In this document: in pieces, positions 38,721 through 48,416 of the stretch
Layout of the letters: every line of letters starts with the position of its first letter
Position numbering within the stretch: the stretch's first letter is position 1
NCBI GenBank assembly: GCA_944354125.1
Contig: CALVPT010000002.1
Coordinates: 1 to 64,000, forward strand
Origin: an uncultured Clostridia bacterium
Lineage (GTDB): Bacteria; Bacillota; Clostridia; Christensenellales; Borkfalkiaceae
DNA: 64,000 bases
Direction: 5' to 3'
Position numbers and translations under genes: made by a program
Notes under the pieces: model-generated
Told to the model about the DNA's origin: nothing
The model's database searches: none
What the model saw: the letters and a program-made list of their open reading frames with translations, nothing else

Positions 38721-41319
38721 CCATAAGGCGCGACGGACGGGCTAGCGCGCCGCCCTTTCGGGAGGAAAGAGCGTTTAGAACTGCCTTATATAACTCCGCA
38801 AAGGGTATGATTGAAAACGACGCGCAGAAGACTGTCAGCCACTGAACGGGCGAGGGATTTACAAGCCCGAAGAGCGCCGCGGCAGGCGTTGCGCAAAGCG
38901 CTACATTTACGGCAAGCCCTGCCGCAAAGGTTAAAAGCAGCGTGCGGTTTGTAAACATGCTTTTTCCGAACGCCGAACGCCTTTCCGTGCGCACGTTGAA
39001 GGCGTGAAAGAGTTCCATGAAAGACAGCGTTAAAAACGCCATCGTCGTTGCCGCGGCATTGCCGCAGGAGAAGAGCGTAAAGGCATATACCGCCACCGTT
39101 ACCCCCGTAATATACAGCGACGAACACAAAATAGTGAACACCGAACCGCGCGAAAACAGCGCCCTTTCGGCGCGCACGGGAGGGGACTGCATGGAGCCGA
39201 AATCTTCCCCCTCTGCGCCGAGCGCGAGCACGGGGAAACTGTCGGTTATGAGGTTTATCCACAAAAGGAGAGTCGACGGCAGAAAGTCGTACCTGAAAAA
39301 GAATATCGTGGCTATGAGTATGGCGAATACCTCCGCGAGGTTTGTAGACAGAAAGAACTGTATGGTCTTTCTGATGTTTGAGGATATTCGCCTGCCCTCC
39401 CTTACGGCGGTTACGATTGTAGTGAAATTGTCGTCGGCTATGACCATGTCGGCGACGCTCTTCGTGACGTCCGTACCGCTTCTGCCCATGGCAATGCCGA
39501 CGTCCGCGCTCTTTACCGACGGCGCGTCGTTTACTCCGTCGCCCGTCATTGCCACGACTTCGCCCGATGCCTTTTTGAGCTTTACTATTATGTTTTTATG
39601 GCGCGGAGACACCCTTGCAAACACCTTGGCGCGCCTTACCGCCTCTTTGAGCTGCGGTCTGGTCATTGCGTCCAGCTCGTCGCCCGTCACCACCTCGTCA
39701 CGCCCTTTTGCTATGCCTGCTTTTACGGCTATGGCAAACGCCGTCTCGGGGCTGTCGCCCGTTATCATTACCGTGGTTATGCCCGCCTGCCTGCACTCCG
39801 CAACGGCCTGCGTTACGCCCTCTTTGAGCCCGTCGCTCATGCCGCATACGCCGAGAAATACGAGGTTTTCCTCGGTCAGCTCTCCGCCCCTTTTAAAGGC
39901 AAACGCCAGCACCCTGAGCGTTCCGCCTGCCATCTGCCCGACCTGCGCCATTGCGCGCGCCTTTACCTCCTCCGTCATCGCACCCTCGCCGTCGCCGAAG
40001 TCATAGCGCGTACAAAGCCCGAGCACGCGCTCGGGCGCGCCCTTGACGAATATGTATTCGCCGTCCTTGCACGCGGCGCGGACGGACATGAGCTTTCTTT
40101 CGGAAGTAAAGGGTATTTCGCTCGTCACCTCGCACTCGGACTGTCCGAAAATTTCGTCGGCATACCGCTTTACGGCAACTTCCGTAGGGTCGCCGAAGTA
40201 GTTGCCATCCCTCTGCTTTACCCTGTTGCATACGGACATACACCTTAGAATATATTCCGTCGGACGGGGGAAAACCTCCTCCACCTTCATCTCGTTGCGC
40301 GTAAGAGTGCCCGTCTTGTCGGTGCAGATAGTGCTGCATCCGCCCAGCGTTTCGACGCATTTCAATTTGCGTATGACGACGTTTTCGCGGCTCATATGCT
40401 GCACGCCCATCGCCATTATGACAGATACCACGGCAGGCAGACCCTCGGGTATGGCGGCGACGGCGACGGCGACCGCCGTCATGAAATTGTCCATTATGCC
40501 CGTACCGCGGAAGATTGCACCGACTATGAATATGAGCGCGGCAACGCCGATTACAAATGCGGAGATTATTTTGCCCAGCCGGTTGAGAGCGCGCTCGAGG
40601 GGAGATATGCCCTTTTTAACGTCGGTCAGCATTTCGGCAATCGCGCCTATTTCGGTATTTCTGCCCGTGGCGATTACCACGCCCTCGCAGCTGCCGCCGA
40701 CTATGTAAGTCGATGAGAAGAGCAGATTATACGCCGACGAATGAGTTATGCGCACGCCAGCGACCACCCCTTCGCGTTTTTCCACGCCCAGCGATTCGCC
40801 CGTCAGCGTGGCCTGGTCGCACTTCAGCGAGTTGGCGCTGATTATCCTTAAATCGGCAGGCACGACGTCGCCCTCCTCCAGGCATACTATATCGCCCACG
40901 ACCAGAAGCGAGGCGTCTATCGTATATATCTGACCGTCGCGGCGCACCCTGACGGTGGGCGCGGACAGCTTTTTCAGCCCCTCTATCGCCCTGTCCGCCC
41001 TGTACTGCTGGGCCGTTCCGACGGCGGCATTGAGAAAGATTATGCCCGTGATTATAGCCGTATCTATGACGTCCGACCTGTTGCCCGAAAAGAGCGCGAT
41101 TACTGCGGATATTATCGCCGCGCCTATCAGAAGCAGGGTCATGACGTCGCCGAACTGCGATATAAACAGCGCAAACAGCGACGTCTTATTACCGCTTTCG
41201 AGCGTATTTTTGCCCTCCACGGCAAGGCGTTTTGCAGCCTCCTCCTCCGAGAGTCCCTGCGGCGACGACTTGAGCCTTCTGAGCGCGAGCTCCTTTGACA
41301 TATCGGCGTATTTTAACAT
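38710..41319 (-). CDS. P-type cation (Ca2+-type) ATPase
   Basis: This 869-residue P2 ATPase starts at ATG 41319 (MLKYADMSKELALRRLKSS, GGGGTGA upstream). It has an N-terminal cation ATPase domain, actuator TGES near 190, the M4 calcium motif IPEGLPA, the phosphorylation site CTDKTGTLT, hinge TGDGVNDAP and the C-terminal transport domain with STNLAEV in M5 and NLITDSFPVLALG in M6. PEGLP, the M5 Asn/Glu and the M6 Asn/Asp match the calcium-binding residues of SERCA-like pumps. It should export Ca2+ (or Mn2+) from the cytoplasm. A paralogue with the same plan lies at 56760. Confidence 0.92.
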   Translation of the reverse strand: MLKYADMSKELALRRLKSSPQGLSEEEAAKRLAVEGKNTLESGNKTSLFALFISQFGDVMTLLLIGAAIISAVIALFSGNRSDVIDTAIITGIIFLNAAVGTAQQYRADRAIEGLKKLSAPTVRVRRDGQIYTIDASLLVVGDIVCLEEGDVVPADLRIISANSLKCDQATLTGESLGVEKREGVVAGVRITHSSAYNLLFSSTYIVGGSCEGVVIATGRNTEIGAIAEMLTDVKKGISPLERALNRLGKIISAFVIGVAALIFIVGAIFRGTGIMDNFMTAVAVAVAAIPEGLPAVVSVIMAMGVQHMSRENVVIRKLKCVETLGGCSTICTDKTGTLTRNEMKVEEVFPRPTEYILRCMSVCNRVKQRDGNYFGDPTEVAVKRYADEIFGQSECEVTSEIPFTSERKLMSVRAACKDGEYIFVKGAPERVLGLCTRYDFGDGEGAMTEEVKARAMAQVGQMAGGTLRVLAFAFKRGGELTEENLVFLGVCGMSDGLKEGVTQAVAECRQAGITTVMITGDSPETAFAIAVKAGIAKGRDEVVTGDELDAMTRPQLKEAVRRAKVFARVSPRHKNIIVKLKKASGEVVAMTGDGVNDAPSVKSADVGIAMGRSGTDVTKSVADMVIADDNFTTIVTAVREGRRISSNIRKTIQFFLSTNLAEVFAILIATIFFFRYDFLPSTLLLWINLITDSFPVLALGAEGEDFGSMQSPPVRAERALFSRGSVFTILCSSLYITGVTVAVYAFTLFSCGNAAATTMAFLTLSFMELFHAFNVRTERRSAFGKSMFTNRTLLLTFAAGLAVNVALCATPAAALFGLVNPSPVQWLTVFCASFSIIPFAELYKAVLNALSSRKGGALARPSRLMGRA

Positions 41320-41459
41320 TGATTCACCCCGTTTGACTTTGCTGAGGGACAAGACAACCCGTCCGCACCTCAAATTAACCTATTATCCTTTTCCTCCTTT
41401 TATGCCTGCGGCGACAAAAAAAACACGACCAGACAGGCCGTGCATTTGGTAAAGACAAA

Positions 41460-41482
41460 CCCCGTCCGCAGGGCGAACGGGG
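41460..41482 (-). terminator. Terminator after the glycosyltransferase gene
   Basis: CCCCGT pairs with ACGGGG around a smaller inner stem, 17 nt after the stop on the minus strand. Confidence 0.5.
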
Positions 41483-41499
41483 AGAAATTTCATATTATT

Positions 41500-42687
41500 T
41501 CAGTCGTACAGCTCGGTACCGTCTTTGAGCTGAGGGAATTTGGTGCAGAGCAACCCGAAGATGTAGCGCGCGCTCTTTTCTGCCCCGTAGTTGGAGCGCT
41601 GTGCAAGCGCCGCATCGCGATAGGGCTGTAACTTTTCGGGATGGGCGGCAAAGTCCTCTATGAGGTCTACCGCCTTGACAACGTCGAATTCCTTTATCGC
41701 GCTGCCCACCCAATCGAGATAGTACTTGCCTATCCACTTTTCGATGTTGGTGGCGTAGTGCGTTATGAGCTGCGGAACGCCGAAAAAGCAGGGTTCTGCC
41801 ATAAGGCTTGCGCCGCTCTTGCCGCAACTTAAGTCGCAGGCGGCGATTACCTCCATTATGTTATCCACAAGCCCGAGCGGCTTGAAAATAAGCCTGCCCT
41901 TGGTCTTTTTAGAAGAGAGATGGGCATAAAGTTGCTCATTTTTTCCGCATACGGTTATGAGATTTATGGGAAGGTCGCGGCGGATAATCTCCTCGCACAT
42001 GTCATGAAGTCTGCCCACGCCATAGCCTCCGTCGGCGAGGAGGACGGTGAATCTGTCCTCCTCAAGTCCTAGCTTTCTTCTCAGCTCCTGCTTGCTCGCC
42101 GTAACCCCGAACGCCTCCTTTCTTATCAGAAAGGGAACCTTCTTCAAGTTGAACTTATTGTAGCGAGAAGGGTGTTTTTCGAGCGCGCGCCTGTATCCCA
42201 TCTCCGTGGGAACGAGCGTGAGGTCGCAGGCATACCTGAACAGGGTGTTAATCTTGCAGTCGGGACAATACATCGCCGTAAGCGGTCGGTCTTTCATCTT
42301 CATGGCATAGTAATTCGTCGCCCAGTGAGTGCTGACGACGAGGTCGGGCTTCAGTTCCGCCATATGCCGTATGCCCCGCCTTGCCGCGCCGTAGCCTATG
42401 AAGACCACCGCGCCCCAGGTTGAAAAGAACGTACCCCAGAAATCCATGTTGAAGGTGGCAAAGTGCCCCATGCGCGGATTGAGATTATACTTCAATACGC
42501 TGGTCTTGAGATGCTCCTCATACGCCATCAGCTTTTTGTCGCCCGATTCGCTGAAGAATCTGGAGCGCACTATTTCCACTCTGTCGCCGTACAGCCTTTC
42601 GAATTCGTCCGCAATGCTGTTGAGCGGCATTATATGTCCCAGCCCTGCCTCCGTATACGGAAACACGACGCGCGGTTTTTTACACAT
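41500..42687 (-). CDS. GT28/MurG-like glycosyltransferase (MGDG synthase-like)
   Basis: The 395-residue protein has a two-domain GT-B plan. The N-terminal half contains YTEAGLGHIMPLNSIADEF near 10-28, the acceptor-side motif with Gly-His-x4-Ala of the MGDG synthase/UgtP/MurG group. The C-terminal half has FKPLGLVDNIMEVIAACDLSCGKSGASLMAEP shown in part, which fits the nucleotide-sugar site, where Glu in AEP binds the sugar nucleotide. The family adds glucose or galactose to diacylglycerol at the inner membrane face. There is no membrane-spanning segment. The gene stands alone between the ATPase and the methionine operon, and its lipid acceptor is inferred. Confidence 0.78.
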   Translation of the reverse strand: MCKKPRVVFPYTEAGLGHIMPLNSIADEFERLYGDRVEIVRSRFFSESGDKKLMAYEEHLKTSVLKYNLNPRMGHFATFNMDFWGTFFSTWGAVVFIGYGAARRGIRHMAELKPDLVVSTHWATNYYAMKMKDRPLTAMYCPDCKINTLFRYACDLTLVPTEMGYRRALEKHPSRYNKFNLKKVPFLIRKEAFGVTASKQELRRKLGLEEDRFTVLLADGGYGVGRLHDMCEEIIRRDLPINLITVCGKNEQLYAHLSSKKTKGRLIFKPLGLVDNIMEVIAACDLSCGKSGASLMAEPCFFGVPQLITHYATNIEKWIGKYYLDWVGSAIKEFDVVKAVDLIEDFAAHPEKLQPYRDAALAQRSNYGAEKSARYIFGLLCTKFPQLKDGTELYD

Positions 42688-42788
42688 ACTTCACTCCGTA
42701 TGGCGGCAATCGCCGCCCGATTACAGAGAGTTCCCCCCTCTCCCGTATATTATATACCTTTTTTGACAGTATAGTCAATAGTATTCGC

Positions 42789-45173
42789 TCAATTCAGCGA
42801 TCTTTCAATCTCCTCGGCGTAGCGCACCGTCTCCATTGCGTCGCGGCAATACCTGTCGGCGCCTATCATTGCGGCATATTCCTCGTTCAGAACCGCGCCG
42901 CCGACCACGGTGACCGCCCAGGGGCATTCGCGCTTTACAAGCTCCACCGTCTCCTTCATGTTGGGCACGGTGGTTGTCATGAGCGCGCTTAAGCCGACTA
43001 TCTTCGCTCCCGTCCTCTTAGTCTCCTCGACGACGCGTTCGGGCGGAACGTCCCTGCCGAGGTCGTAGACCGTAAAGCCGTAGTTGCGCAGCAGCGTTGC
43101 GACGATATTCTTGCCTATGTCGTGTATGTCGCCCTTTACCGTGGCTATGACGACGCTGACGCCCTTGGAATTATCCGACGGGTTGAGCCGCGCCCTTACC
43201 TCCTCGAACGCCGCCGACGCCGCCTCCGCGCTCATCAAAAGCTGAGGCAGGAATATGGTCTTGTTTTCGAAGCCCTTGCCCACCTCGTCGAGGGCGGGAA
43301 TGATATAGCCGTCTATGACCTCGAGCGGTTTGAGCGTTGCAAGAAGCGTCTTTGCCTCCGCGGAGGCAACATCTTTAAGCCCCTTTATGACGGCATATTT
43401 CAAGCCGCCTTCGCCCGAGACATTTTCCACTGTTTTCGAACGGATGACAGTACCGAACTCTACGGACGAGGCAAACGAGATATACTCCCCGCAGCCCTTG
43501 TCCCTGCCGGAGAGCGCCATAAAGGTCCGGTATGCCTTTTCGACCTCGTCCGAATAGGGGTTATAAATTGCCGCCGAAAGCCCCTTGGAGAGCGCGACGG
43601 AAAAATATGAAGCGGTTATGAAGTCCCTCTGCGGCAGCCCGAAGGACACGTTGGATATGCCGAGCGAGGTATTGCACCCCAGCTCCTTTCTTATCTTTTC
43701 GAGCGCACCGAGCGTAACGTTGGCAGCATTTGAGTCGGCAGATACGGCGGTAGCCAGCGTATCGAATATAAGTCTGTTCCTGCCTATGCCGTACTTTGCC
43801 GCCTGACGTATTATCTTTCTTGCTATGCGCACTCTGCCCTCGGCGCTGTCGGGTATGCCGCCCTCGTCCAGAGTAAGGCAGATTATCGCTCCGCCGTACT
43901 TTGCCGCGAGGGGGAAGAACTCCCTCATGCTCTCCTTTTTGCCGTTTACAGAATTTATGAGCGGACAGCCGTTATACCTTCTCAACGCCCTCTCCATGGC
44001 GACGGGGTCGGAAGTATCTATCTGCAGGGGCAAATCGGTGACGGCCTGAATTTCCGAAACGCACTTTTCAAGCACTTCGGGTTCATTGAGTTCGGGTAGC
44101 CCTACGTTTACGTCGAGCGCGTGCGCACCCCTCTCCTGCTGTTTGACCGCCTCGCCAAGCACATACGAGAGTTCGCCCTCCTTAAGCGCCTGCTTCAAGC
44201 GCTTTTTGCCCGTAGGGTTTATCCTTTCGCCTATGAGTACGGGGTTTTCGCCGAAGTATACGGCGTGGGTATATGACGAGATTACCGTAAGCGCTTTGTC
44301 GGTTACGGGCAGGGGCGCGATATGCGCGCACGCCGCCTTTAAACGGGCAATATATTCGGGCGTAGTGCCGCAACAGCCGCCGACTACCCTGGCGCCGAGA
44401 GAGACCAGCTCTGCCATATCGCGCGCAAAGTCCGACGCAGAGAGCGAGTATACGGTTGCGCCGTCCCTGTCCTCGGGAAGTCCTGCATTTGGCTTGACGA
44501 TTACGGGCACGGACGCAACTTTGAGCATGCGCTTTACGACCGCCGTCATCTGGCTAGGTGCAAGCGAGCAGTTTATGCCCACCGCGCTGACGCCCAGCCC
44601 CTCGGCAATTGCTACCGCTGCCTCGGGCGAGGTTCCCGTCATGGTCTTGCCGTCCGCGCCGAATACAAATGTAGCGATTATGGGCAGATTGCACGCCTCC
44701 CTTGCGGCGAGCACGGCCGCCTTGAGTTCGTAGCAGTCGTTCATTGTCTCGACGGCGACAAGGTCTGCGCCTGCCGCCGCCCCTGCGCGCACAGTGCGCT
44801 TGAAGATACTGACGGCGTCCTCGAAATCGAGGTCGCCGAGCGGCTTTAAAAGCTTGCCCGTGGGGCCTATATCGAGCGCGACGTACCTGTCGGAAAGACC
44901 CTCGCACGCCTCCCGTGCAATGCGCACGGCGGCGGAGACGACGCCCTCCGTCCTGTCGCCGAATTTAAGGCAATTTGCGCCGAAAGTGTTGGTATAGATT
45001 ACGTCGCTGCCTGCCTCCAGATATGCGCGGTGTATGCCGCGTATTACTTCCGGACGGCTGACATTCCACTCCTCGGGCAGCTCGCCGACGCCCAGCCCCG
45101 CATTTTGCAGCTGAGTGCCCATTGCGCCGTCGAGATATATTATGTTGTCCTTTAATTTTTCAGAAAAATTCAT
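42789..45173 (-). CDS. metH: Cobalamin-dependent methionine synthase lacking the reactivation domain
   Basis: The 794-residue protein has three of the four MetH modules: homocysteine methyltransferase at about 1-285 (DGAMGTQLQNAG; zinc Cys in GINCSL and GGCCGTTP), methyl-tetrahydrofolate pterin-binding at about 310-560 (ALDVNVGLPE, INSVNGKKE), and the B12 cap and binding domain at about 570-794 (GDIHDIGKNIV holds the Asp-x-His-x-x-Gly cobalt ligand). The C-terminal SAM-binding reactivation domain is absent and is supplied by the separate gene 68 nt upstream. It moves a methyl group from methyltetrahydrofolate to homocysteine. MetF, which makes that methyl donor, is in the same operon. Confidence 0.94.
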   Translation of the reverse strand: MNFSEKLKDNIIYLDGAMGTQLQNAGLGVGELPEEWNVSRPEVIRGIHRAYLEAGSDVIYTNTFGANCLKFGDRTEGVVSAAVRIAREACEGLSDRYVALDIGPTGKLLKPLGDLDFEDAVSIFKRTVRAGAAAGADLVAVETMNDCYELKAAVLAAREACNLPIIATFVFGADGKTMTGTSPEAAVAIAEGLGVSAVGINCSLAPSQMTAVVKRMLKVASVPVIVKPNAGLPEDRDGATVYSLSASDFARDMAELVSLGARVVGGCCGTTPEYIARLKAACAHIAPLPVTDKALTVISSYTHAVYFGENPVLIGERINPTGKKRLKQALKEGELSYVLGEAVKQQERGAHALDVNVGLPELNEPEVLEKCVSEIQAVTDLPLQIDTSDPVAMERALRRYNGCPLINSVNGKKESMREFFPLAAKYGGAIICLTLDEGGIPDSAEGRVRIARKIIRQAAKYGIGRNRLIFDTLATAVSADSNAANVTLGALEKIRKELGCNTSLGISNVSFGLPQRDFITASYFSVALSKGLSAAIYNPYSDEVEKAYRTFMALSGRDKGCGEYISFASSVEFGTVIRSKTVENVSGEGGLKYAVIKGLKDVASAEAKTLLATLKPLEVIDGYIIPALDEVGKGFENKTIFLPQLLMSAEAASAAFEEVRARLNPSDNSKGVSVVIATVKGDIHDIGKNIVATLLRNYGFTVYDLGRDVPPERVVEETKRTGAKIVGLSALMTTTVPNMKETVELVKRECPWAVTVVGGAVLNEEYAAMIGADRYCRDAMETVRYAEEIERSLN

Positions 45174-45241
45174 TGTTCCAGCTATTGATTATTGCAATAA
45201 TTTATGCGTTAGTCGGGGCATATATGGGCACCAATTGCCAT

Positions 45242-45841
45242 TCAGCCCTGATTTTGCTTTATGCCTATTATGGCGGTCACCGACTTTGAAGGGGTCATGA
45301 AACAGTTGTCCGAAAGCGTTATGCCTATGCGCTTTGTCACCGAAAGAGCGGCGAATATGTCGCGCTGAAGGGTCAGGGGCAGGTCGCCGTAGCCGCAGGA
45401 AAAACGGCTCTTGTTAGCGCCGTACTCCCTTATGCACATGCCATGAATTTCATCGCACCAGCCCTCGACGAGAGCCGCGCCCAGCGCCTGCATTGCCGCG
45501 GCTTTGGACGGGGAGATGCGCGAATATGCCGCAATCAGCCTGTCTATGCCTATGCCTGCCGTGCACGCGAAGAGCACTATTTTATTACACCCTGCAAGGT
45601 TCAGCGCCAGCGAATGGCTGTGTGCCTTTGCAAACCCCAAATCGAGCTCGTCGCCATCGGCGGAAAAGTCGTAAATTGAATATACCGCGCGCAGGTCCTG
45701 CGCCCTGAGTGCCTCCGCCTCGCACTCATCGAGCAGCTTTGTCGTCTGCTCCTCGGGGATATCCTTTGCAGTAAGTCCGAGATAGTGCAGAGCCTCGCGC
45801 CTGTCTATGCGCTCCAGCCTGCCGTTCAACACTTTTATCAT
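45242..45841 (-). CDS. Methionine synthase activation domain protein
   Basis: The 199-residue protein matches the stand-alone vitamin B12-dependent methionine synthase activation domain. The motif RFSCGYGDLPLTLQ near 133-147 corresponds to the RxSPGYG SAM-binding signature of MetH domain IV. It would remethylate oxidised cob(II)alamin on MetH with SAM and an electron donor. Its ATG overlaps the metF stop by 4 nt, and metH follows, so the three are made together. Confidence 0.9.
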   Translation of the reverse strand: MIKVLNGRLERIDRREALHYLGLTAKDIPEEQTTKLLDECEAEALRAQDLRAVYSIYDFSADGDELDLGFAKAHSHSLALNLAGCNKIVLFACTAGIGIDRLIAAYSRISPSKAAAMQALGAALVEGWCDEIHGMCIREYGANKSRFSCGYGDLPLTLQRDIFAALSVTKRIGITLSDNCFMTPSKSVTAIIGIKQNQG

Positions 45842-46695
45842 ATTATCGAGGAAAGATTGGCCTTTATGGCCTCCGCAACCTGCGGCTTATTCATGGAATA
45901 GACGTGCACTCCCCTAGCTCCGTTGGCATACAGGTCGATTATCTGCTCGCTGGCGTAGACTATGCCTGCCTGGAGCATTGCCACGTCGTTGTCGCCGAAA
46001 CGCTCGACTATGCGCCTGAACCGCGTGGGGAGACTGCCGCCCGACAGCCCTATTATGCGCTTTATCTGCTTGGCGTTGGTGACGGGCATTATGCCTGCAA
46101 TTACGGGCACATATATGCCTGCCTCCCTGACCTTGGAGAGGAAGTTGTAGAATACGTCGTTGTCGAAGAACATCTGCGTGGTGAGGAAGTCACAGCCTGC
46201 ATCCACCTTGCGTTTTAAGTTCTCTATGTCCGAAAAGAGGGTAGCCGATTCGGGATGCCCCTCGGGATAGCACGCTCCGCCGATGCAGAAACCGCCCTCC
46301 TCCTTTATGTCGCTTACGAGTTCGGCGGCATACGAGTAGTCCAGATTGCCCGAAAAGTCCTTGGGGAGGTCGCCGCGCAGGGCGAGAATGTTCTCTATGC
46401 CGAGTTCCTTGAGTTCCTTGAGCTTTTTCTTTACGTCCTGCCTGTTGGAGGATATGCACGACAGGTGAGCGAGGGGCGTTACGCCGAACTGCTCCTTGAT
46501 GTGCCTTGCTATGGCAACGGTATAGTCGCTCGTGCCGCCGCCTGCGCCGTAAGTCACGCTCATGAAATCGGGCTTAAGAGCGGCTATGTCGTCCACCGCC
46601 GTCTTTACCGCCTCGAATTTGTCGCTTGTCTTGGGGGGAAACACCTCGAACGAGAGCGTTGCCCGTTTTTGGTTAAGTATGTCTGTTATCTTCAT
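45838..46695 (-). CDS. metF: Methylenetetrahydrofolate reductase
   Basis: The 285-residue TIM-barrel flavoenzyme has LSFEVFPPKTSDKFE near 14-28 (the catalytic Glu lies in FEVFPPK), SVTYGAGGG near 46-54, and LRGDLP near 103. It reduces 5,10-methylene- to 5-methyltetrahydrofolate for MetH. It is the first gene of the metF-activator-metH operon, with a promoter at 46728-46755. No SAM or B12 riboswitch is recognised upstream. Confidence 0.95.
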   Translation of the reverse strand: MKITDILNQKRATLSFEVFPPKTSDKFEAVKTAVDDIAALKPDFMSVTYGAGGGTSDYTVAIARHIKEQFGVTPLAHLSCISSNRQDVKKKLKELKELGIENILALRGDLPKDFSGNLDYSYAAELVSDIKEEGGFCIGGACYPEGHPESATLFSDIENLKRKVDAGCDFLTTQMFFDNDVFYNFLSKVREAGIYVPVIAGIMPVTNAKQIKRIIGLSGGSLPTRFRRIVERFGDNDVAMLQAGIVYASEQIIDLYANGARGVHVYSMNKPQVAEAIKANLSSII

Positions 46696-47003
46696 AAATA
46701 CTCTCGATTGTAAGTTATTTTCTTAGATTTTACCACAAAAGCAGGCGTTTAACAACAAATATGCGCCCATTTATTTGCCGCGCGAGGCATTTATCGGCTC
46801 CGACATGGTCCGCATCAGGCATAAAAAACGATATGTGAGGCGGTCGCCTCTATGCAAAAACAGAGCTGGCCGCGCAAACAGACAGGTCGGGCGGCCGGGT
46901 GCACCGCCTTTGAGTCAGGGCGAGCGGTCGGACTGCGCGTTTTTAATGATTAAGGCGGTCTGCCCCTAAACAGGGCAGACCGCCTTGAAATTCAAAAGTT
47001 ATT
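46696..47003. other. Intergenic stretch between metF and uxaC with metF promoter
   Basis: Left part: minus-strand promoter TTGTTA (46750-46755), 16 bp, TAAAAT (46728-46733), driving metF. Right part: a perfect 14-bp stem (AAGGCGGTCTGCCC 46952-46965 with 46973-46986) that ends the hexuronate operon. The 46770-46950 stretch has no convincing gene or known RNA. Confidence 0.6.
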
Positions 47004-48416
47004 TCAGAAGCCGAAATATTCCTTGGCGTTGTTGTAGCAGACGTCCTCTACAATCTTGCCGAGCGTATCCAGCTCGCTTTCGGGATACTGCCCGCTTTCG
47101 ACGAGGTTGCCGAGCATATTGCAGAGTATTCGCCTGTAATACTCGTGACGGGGATAAGCGAGGAACGAACGGCTGTCGGTGAGCATTCCCACAGACTGGG
47201 CGACAAGGCCGACCTGCATCAATGTTTCCAGATTCTGCTTCATGCCGTCCTGCTGGTCGAGGAACCACCAAGCCGTGCCGACCTGCACCCTGCCCTTGAC
47301 GCCTTCCTTCTGGAAACAGCCTGCAAGTACGGTGAGCGCATAGTTATCCCTGGGATTGAGACAATAGAGTATAGTCTTGGGGAGTGCGTCGTGACTGTCG
47401 AGCTCGCCGAGAAGGGCGGACAGTTTTTCCATGTAGACGGAATCTTCTATTGCGTCGAAGCCCGTATCGGGACCGATCTTTTTGAGCATGCTCTTGGAGT
47501 TGTTGCGGAGCGCGCCGATATGGTACTGCTGTACCCAGCCGTACTTTACGTACTGCTTGCCGAGGAATACGAGGATATAGCCCTTATACTTGTCCTGCTC
47601 CTCCTCGCTCACGGGCTGGCCGCTCATGCCCTTGAGGAACACCGCGTTCGCCTCCTCATAGGTTGCAGGCGCATAGTGCACGACGTCGAGCGCGTGGTCG
47701 GAGAGCTTTGAGCCCATCTCGTTGAAGTATGCAATTCTCTCGGCGAGGGCGCCGCACAGCTCTTCCAGCGTCTTAATTTCCCTGCCTACTACGCCCGAAA
47801 GCTGTTTTACCCAGTCGGCAAACCACGAAAGCTCAACATTTATAGCCTTGTCGGGTCTGAACGCGGGGCGCACCTTGACCTTTAACGTGGGGTCGGCGTT
47901 CATCTTCTTGTGCCACTCGAGGGAGTCGACGGGGTCGTCGGTCGTGCACACCGTCTTTACGTTGAACTTGTACATCATTTCCCTTGCCGTCAGCGTCTCC
48001 AAAACCTTGTTGGCCTTATCCCATATCTTCTTTGCGTTTGCCGCGTTTATTATGTCGTCTATGCCGAAATACCTCTGCATTTCGAGATGCGACCAGTGAT
48101 ACAGGGGATTGCCGACAAAGTAGGGCATGCTCTCGACGAACTGCATATACTTCTTGTAGTCGTCGTCGGGGCCCGAAATGCTGTCCTCCTCGTATCCGCG
48201 CGCACGCAGCGCACGCCACTTGTAGTGGTCGCCGTATCTGTCGCCTGCACCCAGCCAGACTTCTGCAAGGTTGCGGAACTTCTTGTCCTCGTATATCTCC
48301 CTGGGCTGAAGGTGGCAATGATAATCTATAATGGGCATCTTTTCTGCGTGCTCGTGGAACAGCTTTTTAGCAGTTTCGGTTTCAAGCAGAAAGTCCTTAT
48401 CCATAAACTTCTTCAT
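47004..48416 (-). CDS. uxaC: Uronate isomerase
   Basis: The 470-residue protein matches glucuronate/galacturonate isomerase of the amidohydrolase superfamily: IDYHCHLQPREIYED near 29-43 holds the H-x-H metal motif, TTDDPVDSLEWH near 158-169, and the C-terminal WWFLDQQDGM and SYNLARHE-like SFLAYPRHEYYRR. It converts D-glucuronate to fructuronate and D-galacturonate to tagaturonate. It is the last gene of the hexuronate operon; its start overlaps the uxaA stop by one base. Confidence 0.95.
   Translation of the reverse strand: MKKFMDKDFLLETETAKKLFHEHAEKMPIIDYHCHLQPREIYEDKKFRNLAEVWLGAGDRYGDHYKWRALRARGYEEDSISGPDDDYKKYMQFVESMPYFVGNPLYHWSHLEMQRYFGIDDIINAANAKKIWDKANKVLETLTAREMMYKFNVKTVCTTDDPVDSLEWHKKMNADPTLKVKVRPAFRPDKAINVELSWFADWVKQLSGVVGREIKTLEELCGALAERIAYFNEMGSKLSDHALDVVHYAPATYEEANAVFLKGMSGQPVSEEEQDKYKGYILVFLGKQYVKYGWVQQYHIGALRNNSKSMLKKIGPDTGFDAIEDSVYMEKLSALLGELDSHDALPKTILYCLNPRDNYALTVLAGCFQKEGVKGRVQVGTAWWFLDQQDGMKQNLETLMQVGLVAQSVGMLTDSRSFLAYPRHEYYRRILCNMLGNLVESGQYPESELDTLGKIVEDVCYNNAKEYFGF

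Noticed and set aside
46696..46950. SAM or cobalamin riboswitch upstream of metF
   Set aside because: Neither the SAM-I core nor a B12-box-like sequence was found by eye; only a promoter is visible.
46775..46969. 64-codon plus-strand frame in the metF-uxaC gap
   Set aside because: Arg-rich, no ribosome binding site and ends inside the terminator stem; probably chance.
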